This document shows, piece by piece, positions 1 to 10,308 of a stretch of DNA of 47,738 bases (its first letter is position 1; each line of letters starts with the position of its first letter). This stretch comes from Bodo saltans. Its lineage: Eukaryota > Euglenozoa > Kinetoplastea > Eubodonida > Bodonidae. The notes beneath the pieces were generated by a model. The model saw only the letters and a program-made list of their open reading frames with translations, did not search any database and was not told where the DNA came from. The position numbers were made by a program, and so were the translations under genes. The stretch covers positions 885 through 48,622 of the forward strand of contig CYKH01001563.1 of NCBI GenBank assembly GCA_001460835.1, in the 5' to 3' direction.

Positions 1-1
1 G

Positions 2-415
2 GCCGCGTTCCCCGACGACGACAGCAATTCGTGGAGCACCGCAGCGAGTGACGTGTTACAGGCGCAATTCTACGTTGGCGCCGCGTTGGTGGTGATCGAC
101 GGGCTATACTCCCGTCGCATCATCAACGCACTTCGTAGCTTTTTCGACGTTTCCACTGCAGCCGATCAGACTGCAACTGTTCAAGGTGATCGTACCGACG
201 ATGTTCCCCTTCTACACAGTCAGCAGCGCCTCCTGGTATCGCCATTGCCAACGACCGCTCGACATTCTACTGTTGCGTTGCTGCCGCCGTCTAAACTTCT
301 GCAACAACAGTCACACCACCCAAACATCAGCGTCAATTCTAATCATCAACTTGAGAGGCTGATTGCGACGATTTGCAAGTCGTCACGCTCGCACGGTGGA
401 CGTGAGGAACATTAA
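2..415 (+). CDS. C-terminal end of an unknown protein (5' truncated by window)
   Basis: The frame is open from the first bases to a TAA at 413-415, giving about 137 residues with no start in view, so the gene begins left of the window. I do not recognise a family. The first half has a moderately hydrophobic patch (FYVGAALVVIDGLY); the second half is Ser/Gln/His-rich and looks disordered. The only candidate start inside is a GTG at 53, which kinetoplastid genes do not normally use, so the entry is treated as a partial gene. Confidence 0.5.
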   Translation, partial: AAFPDDDSNSWSTAASDVLQAQFYVGAALVVIDGLYSRRIINALRSFFDVSTAADQTATVQGDRTDDVPLLHSQQRLLVSPLPTTARHSTVALLPPSKLLQQQSHHPNISVNSNHQLERLIATICKSSRSHGGREEH

Positions 416-837
416 GAAAAAATAGTGATTATGAGAGTAGGGGGAAAAAATATGAGTGAAGCAATGCTGGGGCCACAATTCATTTTCCGATATTTTTGTA
501 TTTCATGCCAACGTGGTGCAATCTTTGCACTCCCCCTTCTTTTTGTATTTATTGCACCTTACCTACTCGACGAAAAAACAAAGGACTCGAAACGTAAAAA
601 AGAAGAATTGTGAGTTGAGGCAAGAAAAAACGTTTTTCTGGCACACTTTTTTTTGAAAGCAACATTCTCGAAAACTTTCTTTTTTAAAAGAAAGAATGTG
701 ATGGACAAGCGAGATATGTTTGTGATTCTCAAAATAAAAAAAAAAAAACGTCACTGTTATTGTCGTTGTTGTTTTTGTAAACCAAGAAAAAGGTGTTCGG
801 GTGACGAAGATCTTTCCGCGTCTGTGTGTGCCTCTCT
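416..837. other. Intergenic spacer, no gene seen
   Basis: About 420 bp with only short low-complexity frames. T-rich stretches at roughly 480-560 and 640-690 and an A-run at about 737-750 fit a 3' UTR followed by a trans-splicing polypyrimidine region for the next gene. No tRNA or repeat was recognised. Confidence 0.5.
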
Positions 838-2490
838 ATGTCATCGATCGGCAACAACAGCGTGCTGCTGCTCCCCCCAAGTTTTGGCAGCAGTACGTTG
901 TTGCTTTCAGCCGTGTCGACAAGAATGGCAACGATTGTTTCAGAAACTCTTGCTAGCGTAAAATTTGTAGTGTTACGAGGAGAAACTTCTACCATCGCCT
1001 CGCCACCAAGCCCAAACCTTTTGATTTTATCGAGGCGCATTCTCACAAGCGTCTGTGTGCATGGCGCAATGTTCGTGTGCGCATCTGCCGTGTGGCCGAT
1101 GCTTCGAGGCCCTGTTGCCCGGGCTGCCGCGAGGGGACAACAAAAACTGGTGGACCTTGCAACTGTTGTGCTACAGATGCAAGGCGCAACAGCTTCTGCA
1201 TCTTCTGCTACGAGTAGCAGAAGTAACGCAGCGCTGTCACCATCTCCGCTGCTGAACAACAACAACGACAATAATTTGGCGTCCACAACATCATCAACAG
1301 GCAGCAATACCAACGCGTCGACAACATGGCCTCCTCCACGTGCCCAACATCAACCACAACAACATCAGGCGCAGCCAAACAGACCACCGTCATCAACGCA
1401 AATTCCTTTGCTCTCGTCGACCATGTCTGGCACTCTAGAGGAGGTTGTTTCTCTTCAACGCACAACACCGAACGTCTTTGGCCAGAAGATCGCTGCGATT
1501 GTTCAGCGTGGGCTGTGGTGGGTGCAAGCTCGTGTGGCGGGTTGGTTTGTGCGTAGCATCGTTGTAGGCGGTGCTGTGATGTGTTTATGCGAGTTGGCGG
1601 ATCGACGGGGCTTCCGTTGCCCCGCCCAACTGTCCTCCTCATCATCTACTGCTATGTCATGGTTTCAGTTTTACGATGTTGTCGGGACGATGCCGGGCCG
1701 TTGGGAATTACGATTCCCTTGGTTGCTACAGTTTCCTTCTTTCATCCTCGAAGGTCTTCCATTAGGATACCTCCCCACGATATTCCGAGTTTCCCACCAC
1801 TTCGGCAACACCGCCGTATCGGATCGCCTCCTGGCAACCGATGGCATTCGTGTTGCCATGAGCGAAGAGCAAATCGGAGCGATGCTGAGAAGCTGGCGTT
1901 GGCCTGCCTACGTTGCGTGGTACATTTGTCGAAAGCACCTCGATCGATTTGCGGGATGTATCGCCAACAGTTTACGGGATCTTGCGAACTACGCGCGGAG
2001 AAAAAAGCATCATCGTCATCAACATCGGCGCCACAATCGTCACCACCAGAACAGCAACAACACTGTGGCAACGGAGGATACGTCATATACGATAACGTCA
2101 GTTCACTCTGAACAGCAACAACAACAACAGCGCCGTCGTGACACATCGCCAATAATGAGCAGTCAGAACAGCATAGGTGGCGGGTCTGTCGCATCATCAA
2201 AGGCATCAACAGTCGACCGCCGTGATAATAATGCGACTAGGCAACGTTCTCCGGCGAATGCTCCATCATCATCCTCATCGCCCCAACAACCAGATCATCA
2301 ATCCACCACCACCGCCACAACACCACGCATCATCGCATACGAGCTCTTTCATGTCGCCAAGGGAGCGGTGCTCACAGCAATCGTGGTGTGGGTGGGAGGA
2401 AAGATTCCCTTTCTAGATTTCCTTCCAATTGTTGGTGGTCGTGGGGCTGCGTATGCTGCGGCTTCGCTGCTGTTTACCATCTTGCCTTGA
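838..2490 (+). CDS. Unknown membrane protein, Gln/His/Ser-rich
   Basis: The ATG at 838 is the first in a frame that stays open for 550 residues. I do not recognise the family. Hydrophobic segments lie near residues 74-90, 238-255 and in the last 40 residues (about 510-550, ending ...AAASLLFTILP), so a membrane protein with a C-terminal membrane segment is likely. A Trp/Phe/Pro-rich globular part sits at about 275-375, including SWRWPAYVAWYICRKH. It is flanked by low-complexity linkers (Gln/Pro/Ser near 125-210; His/Arg and poly-Gln near 385-500) encoded by CAA/CAC/CAT-rich DNA. The folded part between two disordered linkers is the most useful query for remote-homology search. Possible organelle membrane location is only a guess. 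Confidence 0.7.
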   Translation: MSSIGNNSVLLLPPSFGSSTLLLSAVSTRMATIVSETLASVKFVVLRGETSTIASPPSPNLLILSRRILTSVCVHGAMFVCASAVWPMLRGPVARAAARGQQKLVDLATVVLQMQGATASASSATSSRSNAALSPSPLLNNNNDNNLASTTSSTGSNTNASTTWPPPRAQHQPQQHQAQPNRPPSSTQIPLLSSTMSGTLEEVVSLQRTTPNVFGQKIAAIVQRGLWWVQARVAGWFVRSIVVGGAVMCLCELADRRGFRCPAQLSSSSSTAMSWFQFYDVVGTMPGRWELRFPWLLQFPSFILEGLPLGYLPTIFRVSHHFGNTAVSDRLLATDGIRVAMSEEQIGAMLRSWRWPAYVAWYICRKHLDRFAGCIANSLRDLANYARRKKHHRHQHRRHNRHHQNSNNTVATEDTSYTITSVHSEQQQQQQRRRDTSPIMSSQNSIGGGSVASSKASTVDRRDNNATRQRSPANAPSSSSSPQQPDHQSTTTATTPRIIAYELFHVAKGAVLTAIVVWVGGKIPFLDFLPIVGGRGAAYAAASLLFTILP

Positions 2491-2781
2491 AGTGGAAGGG
2501 ATGATCGATGGAAATCTCGAAATAAACATCCGAGGAGTGCACGATGGTAGTTCACCGCGTTTTTTTCCCCTTCTTTAGGAGAAGGTGCCAAGAAACAAAC
2601 GCTGCGCCCTTCACATACATACATTTGCTCAAAGAAACAACCACGCCAAATGGGGGTACAACGAATGCCTGTCAAAGCAGAATGCAAATGCTGCTCTCTT
2701 TTCGTGCACTCTTTTTTTTTGGAAAGAAGTGGAAGTTAGGCAAGAAAGTTAGCGTCACATCACTCTCACGAAATTAAGAAT

Positions 2782-4503
2782 ATGTTTGACACCTTAGGAT
2801 TAGGAGGAGACAGAAGAGCACACACTGCGATTCCTGGTCCTCGCGGTGCTGTTGGAGAGGCACACCAACAACAACAACAACAACAGCGCAGTGGAGGTGG
2901 AAAAGGGCACGTGCTTCAAGTAGAAAAGAACATGCCTAGCATCGTCGGGGTGCTTGGCGATGTCGATCGGTTGTATCGACCAGAAATCACGGAGCGCCTC
3001 TTTGGACCGCCTGAAGTAGAGGCCGATCCGAGGAAAACAGCAGAAGGCAGGTATCACGCGACGGAGCGGAGCAAGAATGCCTCGGGCGAACGCGTAGTGA
3101 TGAAAGCCTACAATAGCAACAACACATTACCTCCGGCTGTGGCGGGAGCGTCGTCGCCTTCGTCGGCACTGGTCGCGTCGTCGGCCCCGTTTTCTGAGAC
3201 GATCTCACAAGGAGGGCAGAGCAACAGAACAACGTCGTCAACGGCTGCTGCGACGACATCGTTGCTCTCTGGGGTATACCACAGCACCGCCGCCACAGAT
3301 GTTTCATCAGGGCAGCAGCAACGTCTGTTGTTTGACGTCAACCGTATTTCCACCCGCCGTGCGGAAGCGCTTCCCCAACACGAGTTGCGAAAACTCCAAC
3401 AACGAGCACAACTCCTAGAACACCAGCTGCACCAGTGCCATCAGTCCATTGAGAACCGTGAGGCAGAAATTCAAATTGTACAAGGGCTGAGGGACTTACA
3501 TATTGCCAAGAAGAAAACACGACTTGGGTATGCGGTGAAGGATTACGAGACTCTCAATCGACAGATACGTCGCGCAAAGACTGCTGCTGCTGCTGCTGCC
3601 GCTACGCGTACTCCTACCACAGCAGCTACTGCAACAACTGCAACAATTGTTAGTGCTGGCACTCACATGGACACTTCAATAACGACAACGAATGCACCAT
3701 CGATGGGAACAACAGCAACATTATCAACATCTTCACAAAAACCTTTTGCTCCCACGAAAACCTTCGTCGATCATTTTAGCCATCAGGCCGCAGAGCGTGC
3801 CGTGAATCACAACCGGCTTACCCAACGCCACGGGGTGCCCACCTTTCACAGCGGTGCTGGTATTCCAGGGGAGAGCGACGGATATTGCCTCCCGGAGCGA
3901 CATCGCCGCCAACAACAACAGCTTCTTCTTCCCCAAGGGTCGCAGTCGTCGACCACCGCAACCACTCCCTTATCGCCGTCGCACAACGCTGGAGGTGGTG
4001 GTGAGAGCACTTTCCATCCTCAGTTTTCAAGTTCATTCGGAGGGGCTACCAGTACAACCGCCGCGTCGACGAGCGGCTCTGCGTTCGACCAACATCACCA
4101 CCACAATAATTTGGCATCGTCGGTTCGTGATTCTGCTCAGTGGCGTGGCGCAACTGCCCTCAAGCCACGGGAGCTGATGGACCGAGTCGCCGTGCCGCCA
4201 GTGAGGTGCCACACTAGTCACCAACCTGTAGGACCTCGCCATTTTCCCCAACTTCACTCAACACTTGCACCTTTTGCTGCCCAAGACCATCAACCGATGC
4301 CTCAGAGACGGGAGTTGGCGCAAGCCCGCATTACGACGCCATCGACGTGGTTGGAACGGCAAGCGCATCGCAGTGTGGTGGAGTTTAACAAGGCGATTGT
4401 GTTCACGCCGAACTTGCGCCGAGAACCGATGGCCACGCGGACCAACACGATCCCGCTATTGGCGCCGAATGGCAGCGGCAGCAGCGTCTCTGTGGAACAA
4501 TAG
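2782..4503 (+). CDS. Coiled-coil protein of unknown function
   Basis: ATG at 2782, 573 residues, stop TAG. A poly-Gln run lies near residue 30. A charged, heptad-like coiled coil spans about residues 200-266 (HELRKLQQRAQLLEHQ onward), followed by poly-Ala and a long Thr/Ser/Gln/His-rich disordered region. The last ~50 residues become ordered-looking again, with a Trp-Leu-Glu and an FNKAIVFTPNLRRE stretch. No enzymatic motif or signal peptide is visible. The coiled coil suggests a structural, possibly cytoskeletal, role, but this is inference; I do not recognise the family. Confidence 0.75.
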   Translation: MFDTLGLGGDRRAHTAIPGPRGAVGEAHQQQQQQQRSGGGKGHVLQVEKNMPSIVGVLGDVDRLYRPEITERLFGPPEVEADPRKTAEGRYHATERSKNASGERVVMKAYNSNNTLPPAVAGASSPSSALVASSAPFSETISQGGQSNRTTSSTAAATTSLLSGVYHSTAATDVSSGQQQRLLFDVNRISTRRAEALPQHELRKLQQRAQLLEHQLHQCHQSIENREAEIQIVQGLRDLHIAKKKTRLGYAVKDYETLNRQIRRAKTAAAAAAATRTPTTAATATTATIVSAGTHMDTSITTTNAPSMGTTATLSTSSQKPFAPTKTFVDHFSHQAAERAVNHNRLTQRHGVPTFHSGAGIPGESDGYCLPERHRRQQQQLLLPQGSQSSTTATTPLSPSHNAGGGGESTFHPQFSSSFGGATSTTAASTSGSAFDQHHHHNNLASSVRDSAQWRGATALKPRELMDRVAVPPVRCHTSHQPVGPRHFPQLHSTLAPFAAQDHQPMPQRRELAQARITTPSTWLERQAHRSVVEFNKAIVFTPNLRREPMATRTNTIPLLAPNGSGSSVSVEQ

Positions 4504-5003
4504 TTGACGACAAGCCAGCAACCGCACCAGTTGTGAGGGTGCTTAGAAGTATTAAAAAAAAAAAACCCCGACATCAATGAGAGGTGCCCCCTCGCGTCAC
4601 CTTTCCGTCATCATCCGCACTCGCTGCTGTTAAGTAGCAATGTACACTCCATCAACGTTTTTTCTTGAGAAGTTCTCATTTCAAAGTAGCTAGAATCACA
4701 TATGATGATGATGGATTGTGATGGACCCGTTTCTTTTAAAGAATGCGCCGTTATGAACAAAGAGAACGTGCACGGTAACTTTTTTTTTTTCATTGTTGTT
4801 TTTGGCACAGGAGGGTGTTTGTCAACAGATAAAAGCAATCCTTATATTCCCGCAGGCTTGAAGGAGCAAAAGGTACTGCAACTAAAAAAAAAAAAAATCG
4901 CAAACAAACATATTGAGTTGCGAAAACATTCTTCACACACGAGAGCTGCGCTGCGCAACACACCACCGCCGATCTCAACAAATATTTCAACATCATCATC
5001 ATC
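4504..5003. other. Intergenic spacer, no gene seen
   Basis: 500 bp of AT-rich spacer. A poly(T) run at about 4781-4790 and a TTGTTGTTTTTGGCACAG stretch just after it form a plausible trans-splice acceptor upstream of the next ATG. An A-run at about 4884-4896 and a CAT repeat right before the start codon are the only other structures. Confidence 0.5.
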
Positions 5004-6572
5004 ATGAGGTCGGGAGCATTACGAAGGACCACAATTCAACGGTGCTTTGGTGGTATCTTCGGTTCGCTGAACAACGACGATGTCTTGACCATGTCACAGA
5101 AATTGCGTGAGCAGCAGCAGCAGAAGCAGTCCACCACATCAATTGTAGGAGAAGGAGGAGCTTCGTTGTCGTCGTCACTGTCGTCGTCATCGTTTTCGCC
5201 GTTGGTAATCGGAAGCAACACCGCCATCAGTAGCAACAACAACGCATTGGCAGCGCCGCTCGTCCCACGCGTGTTGTCGTGGTATAAACCCGACAGCTCG
5301 TTTTCCATGTCGCACGTGCTGCAGGTGTTGGAGGAAAAGGGTGTCGTCCCCGAGTGTCGTTTTCCTCTCACCGCCGCACCGTCCTCATCCCCTCTTGCGA
5401 CGCCATCGTCGTCGTCGGGAGGAGGATCCACTACGACATCGTCATCATCAGCTGCCGCAGCAGCAGCGCTCAGCGCAGCCGCGACGAAGCAGCTTGAAAT
5501 TATTGGCTTCTCGATTGATCAGTCCTCCTCCTCATCACCGTTCCGCAGTCATCATCATGGCAGTGGGACTAGCAGTGGCGGTGGGATGATACCGGTGAAG
5601 ACAACATATTTTGTATTTGCGGATGGGAGCCTTGTAGGCTGGAACGCCTCTTGGGATGAGATGGTATACATGCGAGGACTGCTGTCCCCTTCTGCTGCTG
5701 CCCCACCCACCAGCACCACCACCGCATCATCGTCATCATCATCATTATCGCTGGACAACAAGGCGACGAATTCATTTGAACCCTCCTCTGCAACGTTTTC
5801 ATCGCCGGCATCGTCGATCCCAACCGCCTCCTCATCCACCATGTCGGTGGAGTCCATGCGGTATCAACTGTTCTTAACACTGCCTATGTCGGAAAGGCCC
5901 CATGACGCTGAGCCCCAAGAGGCGCAAACGTACATCGATGCTGACAAAGATCGAATCATTCTCGCCGATGATTCTGACATTGCGAAAAAGTTGCCGTACA
6001 GCTACGCGCTTGTGCAGAGTGTGAAGCTCGACGCGATGCACACATCCCTCGAGCCTGTTTCTCAGCAAGTGAAGTACTGGCAGCAGCAGCTCAGTGTCGA
6101 CGGCCGGCTGGTGTGCACACTAACGCAACTTCGCAAAGCAAAGACTAATTTACTGGCCCTCAACGAAGCGCTTAACTTTGGGCATCTTCATTTACAAACC
6201 ACCACCCCTCGCATCTTCTGGTCTGGGGAGTTTCACGCGGTCCGTGGTTTCTACCGCGACGCGTGCAGCCATCTTGAAATTGATGACCGTTCCGCGAGCT
6301 TGAAAGCGCAGATGGAAAGTTTGGACGAGACCTTGTCGTACCTCCACGATGAGGCCCATGCTGGCGAGAATGAATGGCTGACGTGGGTGATTATTGTCCT
6401 CATTGCATTTGAAGCTCTCGCTGCTCTTGGCGTGTTTGAGCGTGTGATGGGTTGCGTGATTGACCTGTTGTTCTTTAGGGGCGATGATGCGAAGAACATT
6501 GTCACGAGCAATCACAATAGCAAGGGCGATATTGCGTCTCCTTCTTCTCCTGCTGCTTTGAGCGCTGCTTAG
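5004..6572 (+). CDS. RMND1/RMD1-family (DUF155) mitochondrial protein
   Basis: ATG at 5004, 522 residues. The N-terminus (MRSGALRRTTIQRCFGG) is Arg-rich without acids and looks like a mitochondrial presequence. Ser/Ala-rich inserts follow. The DUF155 core runs from about residue 200 (YFVFADGSLVGWN) through a long helical region (about 395-455, with IFWSGEFHAVRGFYRDAC and a YLHDEAHAGE segment) to a C-terminal membrane span at about 459-479 (WLTWVIIVLIAFEALAALGVF). This order, a globular alpha/beta core then helices then one C-terminal membrane helix, is typical of the family. Human RMND1 and yeast Rmd8/Sov1-type relatives are tied to the mitochondrial inner membrane and mitochondrial translation; the same role here is inferred. 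A second DUF155 gene lies at 24114, without such a presequence. Confidence 0.88.
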   Translation: MRSGALRRTTIQRCFGGIFGSLNNDDVLTMSQKLREQQQQKQSTTSIVGEGGASLSSSLSSSSFSPLVIGSNTAISSNNNALAAPLVPRVLSWYKPDSSFSMSHVLQVLEEKGVVPECRFPLTAAPSSSPLATPSSSSGGGSTTTSSSSAAAAAALSAAATKQLEIIGFSIDQSSSSSPFRSHHHGSGTSSGGGMIPVKTTYFVFADGSLVGWNASWDEMVYMRGLLSPSAAAPPTSTTTASSSSSSLSLDNKATNSFEPSSATFSSPASSIPTASSSTMSVESMRYQLFLTLPMSERPHDAEPQEAQTYIDADKDRIILADDSDIAKKLPYSYALVQSVKLDAMHTSLEPVSQQVKYWQQQLSVDGRLVCTLTQLRKAKTNLLALNEALNFGHLHLQTTTPRIFWSGEFHAVRGFYRDACSHLEIDDRSASLKAQMESLDETLSYLHDEAHAGENEWLTWVIIVLIAFEALAALGVFERVMGCVIDLLFFRGDDAKNIVTSNHNSKGDIASPSSPAALSAA

Positions 6573-7083
6573 GGCCTCGGTTTGAACACACAAGACAGAC
6601 AGAGCGACAAAAAATCCCTTCGATGGTATTCACAGAAAGATAAAGATGAAGGAGCTTCATCAAACACTTTGATGACTTCGGGGGAAACAAACAGACGACG
6701 AAGGTTATGAATCCTCAAAAAGAACAATCACATGCACACACTCACACCAACAACAACAACAACAACAACAACGACAAAAAAAAGACTCAAAACAAACAAA
6801 TAAAAAAAAGAAGCGGAGACAATTTTTCACATTTCCAGTGCAATTTTTTTTGCGGTTCAAAAAACAAGTGATTCTATTGACCCCCTTAAGACGCAATGAA
6901 AGCGGAGAGTGCTGCTTTGGCAAGGAGGTGCTAGGCAGTGAGGGGACAAAATCTTTGTCATCGATTTCATTCCTATTTTTTTCTATTTCATCGTACCCGC
7001 AACAAAAAGGATTATCCTCACATCTTTCTTCCAAAGAGTTCTCGCAAGAGAATTTCAACACATCCGTCATTCACCATCAACCT
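6573..7083. other. Intergenic spacer with a CAA repeat
   Basis: About 510 bp. It includes an uninterrupted AAC trinucleotide run at roughly 6748-6772 and a T-rich, polypyrimidine-like stretch at about 6958-6994 before the next ATG. The frame of the downstream gene is open through part of this spacer from a GTG at 6838, but no ATG occurs before 7084. Confidence 0.5.
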
Positions 7084-7431
7084 ATGAACAGCAACGCCAC
7101 TTGTACTTCAAAAGCGGTCGTTAAGCCAATTCCGTTGACGTTGTCTACTGCTGCTGGGGAGCGCCTCTACGTGCTTGAGAACGAAGCGTACCACAATGGG
7201 AAAGCCGCAGCAGCATCTCATTCTTCTTCTTCTTCTGGTGCTGGTGCTACCGGCGCCTCCACCAGTGGCAAGGGAGGAAAGAAGAAGGCGCACTCACACG
7301 GCACTTCACCGATGCTGCCTGAGATGACGCCGTCCCTCGCTGATTTCAGTGTTGTGACAAGGGAGGAGGTTACCCAACCGCGCAAAGCGCGCATCGATGA
7401 GTCGGAGTGGGTAGTGGTCCCAAACGAGTAA
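7084..7431 (+). CDS. Small hypothetical protein
   Basis: 115 residues from the first ATG in the frame to TAA at 7429-7431. The frame is open further upstream, but only via GTG, so the ATG start is chosen. The protein begins with a short ordered-looking segment (GERLYVLENEAYHNG), has a Ser/Gly/Ala linker in the middle and a basic stretch (GKGGKKKAH), and ends with KARIDESEWVVVPNE. No domain is recognised. It occupies the right place and strand in the gene cluster and its composition resembles neighbouring genes, so it is probably real. Confidence 0.5.
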   Translation: MNSNATCTSKAVVKPIPLTLSTAAGERLYVLENEAYHNGKAAAASHSSSSSGAGATGASTSGKGGKKKAHSHGTSPMLPEMTPSLADFSVVTREEVTQPRKARIDESEWVVVPNE

Positions 7432-8403
7432 GTGGTTCCTCCTCGGGAAGGTCAACAAAAGAAAGTTGCCCCCCCACGAGACAAGAGAGCAAGGTGGGAG
7501 ACCACAACAAACCTGTCATACAGCAAAGACACCAAACCCATTTCAAAAAAAACAAACACAAATCGTAGATGGAGAACAGGAGCCAAGAAGATATTTTGCG
7601 CTCGTGCCTGTTGTTCCTCCAACATCAACTGACTATGCCACCCAACATCAATCCGACGAACAGAAATCAAACCCCCCACTTACGCACACAAAAACCATCA
7701 AGCGCGCCAAACTACTCCTCTCTTTCTCTCTGGTTCACCTAGAAGACAAAGAGAGCCGCATTCCAAAAAAAGCCAAAACAAAACACTATTTTCCATTTCC
7801 TTGCCCACTTCTTTTGTTTGCACTATTTTTATTTCCCGCATGGGACGTTCCTTTTCTTGTGCTAAACGGGCCTCAGTTGAATGCACTTTGGCTTCTGCCA
7901 GAATTCAACTGCCCGCTGCATGCAGAAGGATGAACACGTCAGCAAGCACGAGATGCGAAAGCATGATCAAAAAATGAAACATACAAACAAACAATGGCCT
8001 TTGCACGGACCAACACAAAGAAAACTCACGCAATCAAAGCAAAGTTTCAGACACAATCATACATCATTTCAAGATTTTTTTTGCACAATTCCTTTTTTTT
8101 GTACAACTACGCTTTCTTCAACAAATGAGGAAAACAGTGAAAGCAACAACTGCACGAGCGCCAAGAAAATTTCCGGAAGTCAGGGTGAGCCACACGTCGG
8201 ACTTTTTTTTTTTTTTGAATGTTTTCTTCCTGTTTGTTCAGCACCTTGGCATGTTTTCGTACCGCTTTCTCCCTTCGATATGCTAAACCATGGCACATAA
8301 AGTCTTGTCAGACAGCACCCAGTGTGGACTTTGAAAGAAAAGAAATCCAAACAAGGAACACAACAAAAGAAACGCCAAACAATTTGAGCAGAAACAACAA
8401 GCA
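7432..8403. other. Long intergenic spacer, no gene seen
   Basis: About 970 bp, one of the longest gaps in the cluster. Several 130-155-codon frames exist but have spacer-like composition (Lys/Thr/Pro/Phe-rich) and no recognisable domain. Polypyrimidine tracts followed by AG occur at about 7711-7741 and at about 8201-8216 (a 13-T run). No tRNA-like or snRNA-like structure was recognised. Confidence 0.45.
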
Positions 8404-10029
8404 ATGCTGGGTTCACCGATTGCTGCAGCGACACGTTCGCTTGACGACAGCGTCTTCCGCCCCCTCCACCAAGCTTCGCTCGGTATCCGGCCTTGGCTCA
8501 CGTTGCCCGTCACAATAATACCATCATCAACTAAAAACATGGAGCACTTTTTCTCGCCATCTTCTTTGTCATCTTCGCTCTCGCCACCGCGGAATCGGTG
8601 GTGGGTAAATGCAGAAGATGCGGCAAGTACTGTTTCCTCTCATCCGGCATCTCTGCCAACCTCAACGACGTTTTCACTTCCACCTTCTCACAACAACGGT
8701 GCGATGATGACGGCGGCAACGCTCTTTGCTGTTGGCGTGACCATCGGGTTTGGGTGTGGTATTTATGCCAAGCACGCAACTCGATGGGTCACACGTTGGA
8801 GGTCTGACCGAGCCCTTGCCCAACTTCGTCGGCAGCTCCCCCACAGCACCTTCTCGCCTGCCGTCACTTCAGACCTCTCTCGTAGTCTTCTCTTACAAGA
8901 GCTTCAACGCACTGGGTACACCGCTGTGTATTCTCGTGTACTCCGGTCGCCTGCGTGGGTCACGTATCTTGTCACACCCCAAACTTCTACGTTTGCGGCT
9001 CAGGTGGACAGAAGTAACATGTTCATTGCGGACAAGGACGTTCCCAAAGAAGATCGCTGGACCGCGCTTGACGTCAGGAGCCAGGCAGCAGGGGGCGGTT
9101 ACGACCGTGGACACTTGGCACCCCACGGTGCTGTGGGCTGTTGCGAGACAAGCAGTGCAGAATCATTTTTGCTGTCCAACATCGCGCTGCAACATCCGAA
9201 GTTGAACAGACGATCGTGGAAACAGTTGGAGATGGCAGTGACAAAGCACGTGGAAACACAATTTCGTGCGTGTCAAGCGAGCAACATGTCAACAACAACA
9301 ATCAAGAAAAAGACTTCATCGTCCATGATGAGCGTTGCGGCAGTAACAGTCGGCCCATTGTTCGGTCCCAAAGCGGTCACATCTGCGACAACAATGACGA
9401 CCAAGAAGGAAATTTCTTCTGCTTCCCTAGTGAATGAGGTACGCATCCCTGAAGCGTTCTTCATGGCTGTCTTTGACACGCAAACTGGCTGTACTGCGGC
9501 GTTTGTGGCAACCAACGATGCTCGCGCTTTGGTCACTGCGATGCCGCTCACGCATCTCGAGCAGAGATTAGGGAAAGAGTATGGTGGTTGCGGCATTGTT
9601 GGTGAAGCAGCAGCTCAACCTATTCGTTTGTTTTCACAATACCGTGATGAGGAGGACGACACTGTGCTAAGTGCTGTGGCACGTAGTGGCAACAACATTT
9701 CACGCACCATCAAAACTGTGCGACGACGCGTGACACGCATACTTCATCAAAGGTTGCCTCTGTGCGTGTTGAAGGCAACTGGGGCGTCTGCTGCTGTTGT
9801 CCATGCACGGCACTGTGGTGTGGCACGTATTGATGCAGCTGCCACATCGGAACTTCACTTACCAACAGGATCGTCGTCGTCGTTGGCTCACCGTGCCGTT
9901 GCCGCTGGCTCTCCAAAAGCACTGCTCCGTCGTCGAGGACGCGGTGGTCGTTCGAGCATAGGTACAAAGAAGAACCTTGCGCGGCTGTCCAAGGCCAATA
10001 CATGTATGTCGAAGCTCGGCAATGAATGA
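8404..10029 (+). CDS. EndoG/NUC1-like DNA/RNA non-specific endonuclease
   Basis: ATG at 8404, 541 residues. A membrane-anchor-like segment (TAATLFAVGVTIGFGCGIY) lies at about residues 103-121 after a long Ser-rich leader, as in mitochondrial EndoG proteins. The signature DRGH is at residues 234-237, with His237 the expected general base, followed by LLSNIALQ and LNRRSWKQLE, where Asn268 is the expected Mg-binding Asn. The VTVGPLF and VRIPEAFFMAVFD strands typical of the beta-beta-alpha-metal fold follow, with a Thr/Ser/Lys-rich insert between them. The family cuts DNA and RNA and acts in mitochondria and in programmed cell death; that role is inferred. The protein is longer than typical EndoG (about 300 residues) because of the leader, the insert and a basic C-terminal tail. 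Confidence 0.9.
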   Translation: MLGSPIAAATRSLDDSVFRPLHQASLGIRPWLTLPVTIIPSSTKNMEHFFSPSSLSSSLSPPRNRWWVNAEDAASTVSSHPASLPTSTTFSLPPSHNNGAMMTAATLFAVGVTIGFGCGIYAKHATRWVTRWRSDRALAQLRRQLPHSTFSPAVTSDLSRSLLLQELQRTGYTAVYSRVLRSPAWVTYLVTPQTSTFAAQVDRSNMFIADKDVPKEDRWTALDVRSQAAGGGYDRGHLAPHGAVGCCETSSAESFLLSNIALQHPKLNRRSWKQLEMAVTKHVETQFRACQASNMSTTTIKKKTSSSMMSVAAVTVGPLFGPKAVTSATTMTTKKEISSASLVNEVRIPEAFFMAVFDTQTGCTAAFVATNDARALVTAMPLTHLEQRLGKEYGGCGIVGEAAAQPIRLFSQYRDEEDDTVLSAVARSGNNISRTIKTVRRRVTRILHQRLPLCVLKATGASAAVVHARHCGVARIDAAATSELHLPTGSSSSLAHRAVAAGSPKALLRRRGRGGRSSIGTKKNLARLSKANTCMSKLGNE

Positions 10030-10308
10030 CGAAGAAGGTGAAAGCAACAAAAAGCGATTCATGCAAAAGGTTTTTGCTTTTTTGCTCTCACCATTTTGTA
10101 CAACCTGTTCAGTTACTTGTCCCCCCTTCCACCCACTTTCTTGTTCGTTGGACGCTCAAATCTTAACGCACTTCATTATTTTTTTTCCCGTGAGTACCGT
10201 CAAATTCAAGACACCGTAACTCTTCTTTTTTTTGTTTAATTTTCAAATGAAACGAAAGGAACTTCTCTTATTAACACACTCACACACACACCACGCACGA
10301 GTGTGAAA

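Noticed and set aside
838-2490. Several overlapping 60-176-codon frames in the unknown membrane-protein gene
   Set aside because: All are shorter shadows in other frames or strands of the single long ATG-started frame.
7466-7933. 155-codon plus-strand ORF in the long spacer
   Set aside because: Spacer-like composition with Lys/Thr/Phe/Pro runs, no domain, non-standard position relative to splice signals.
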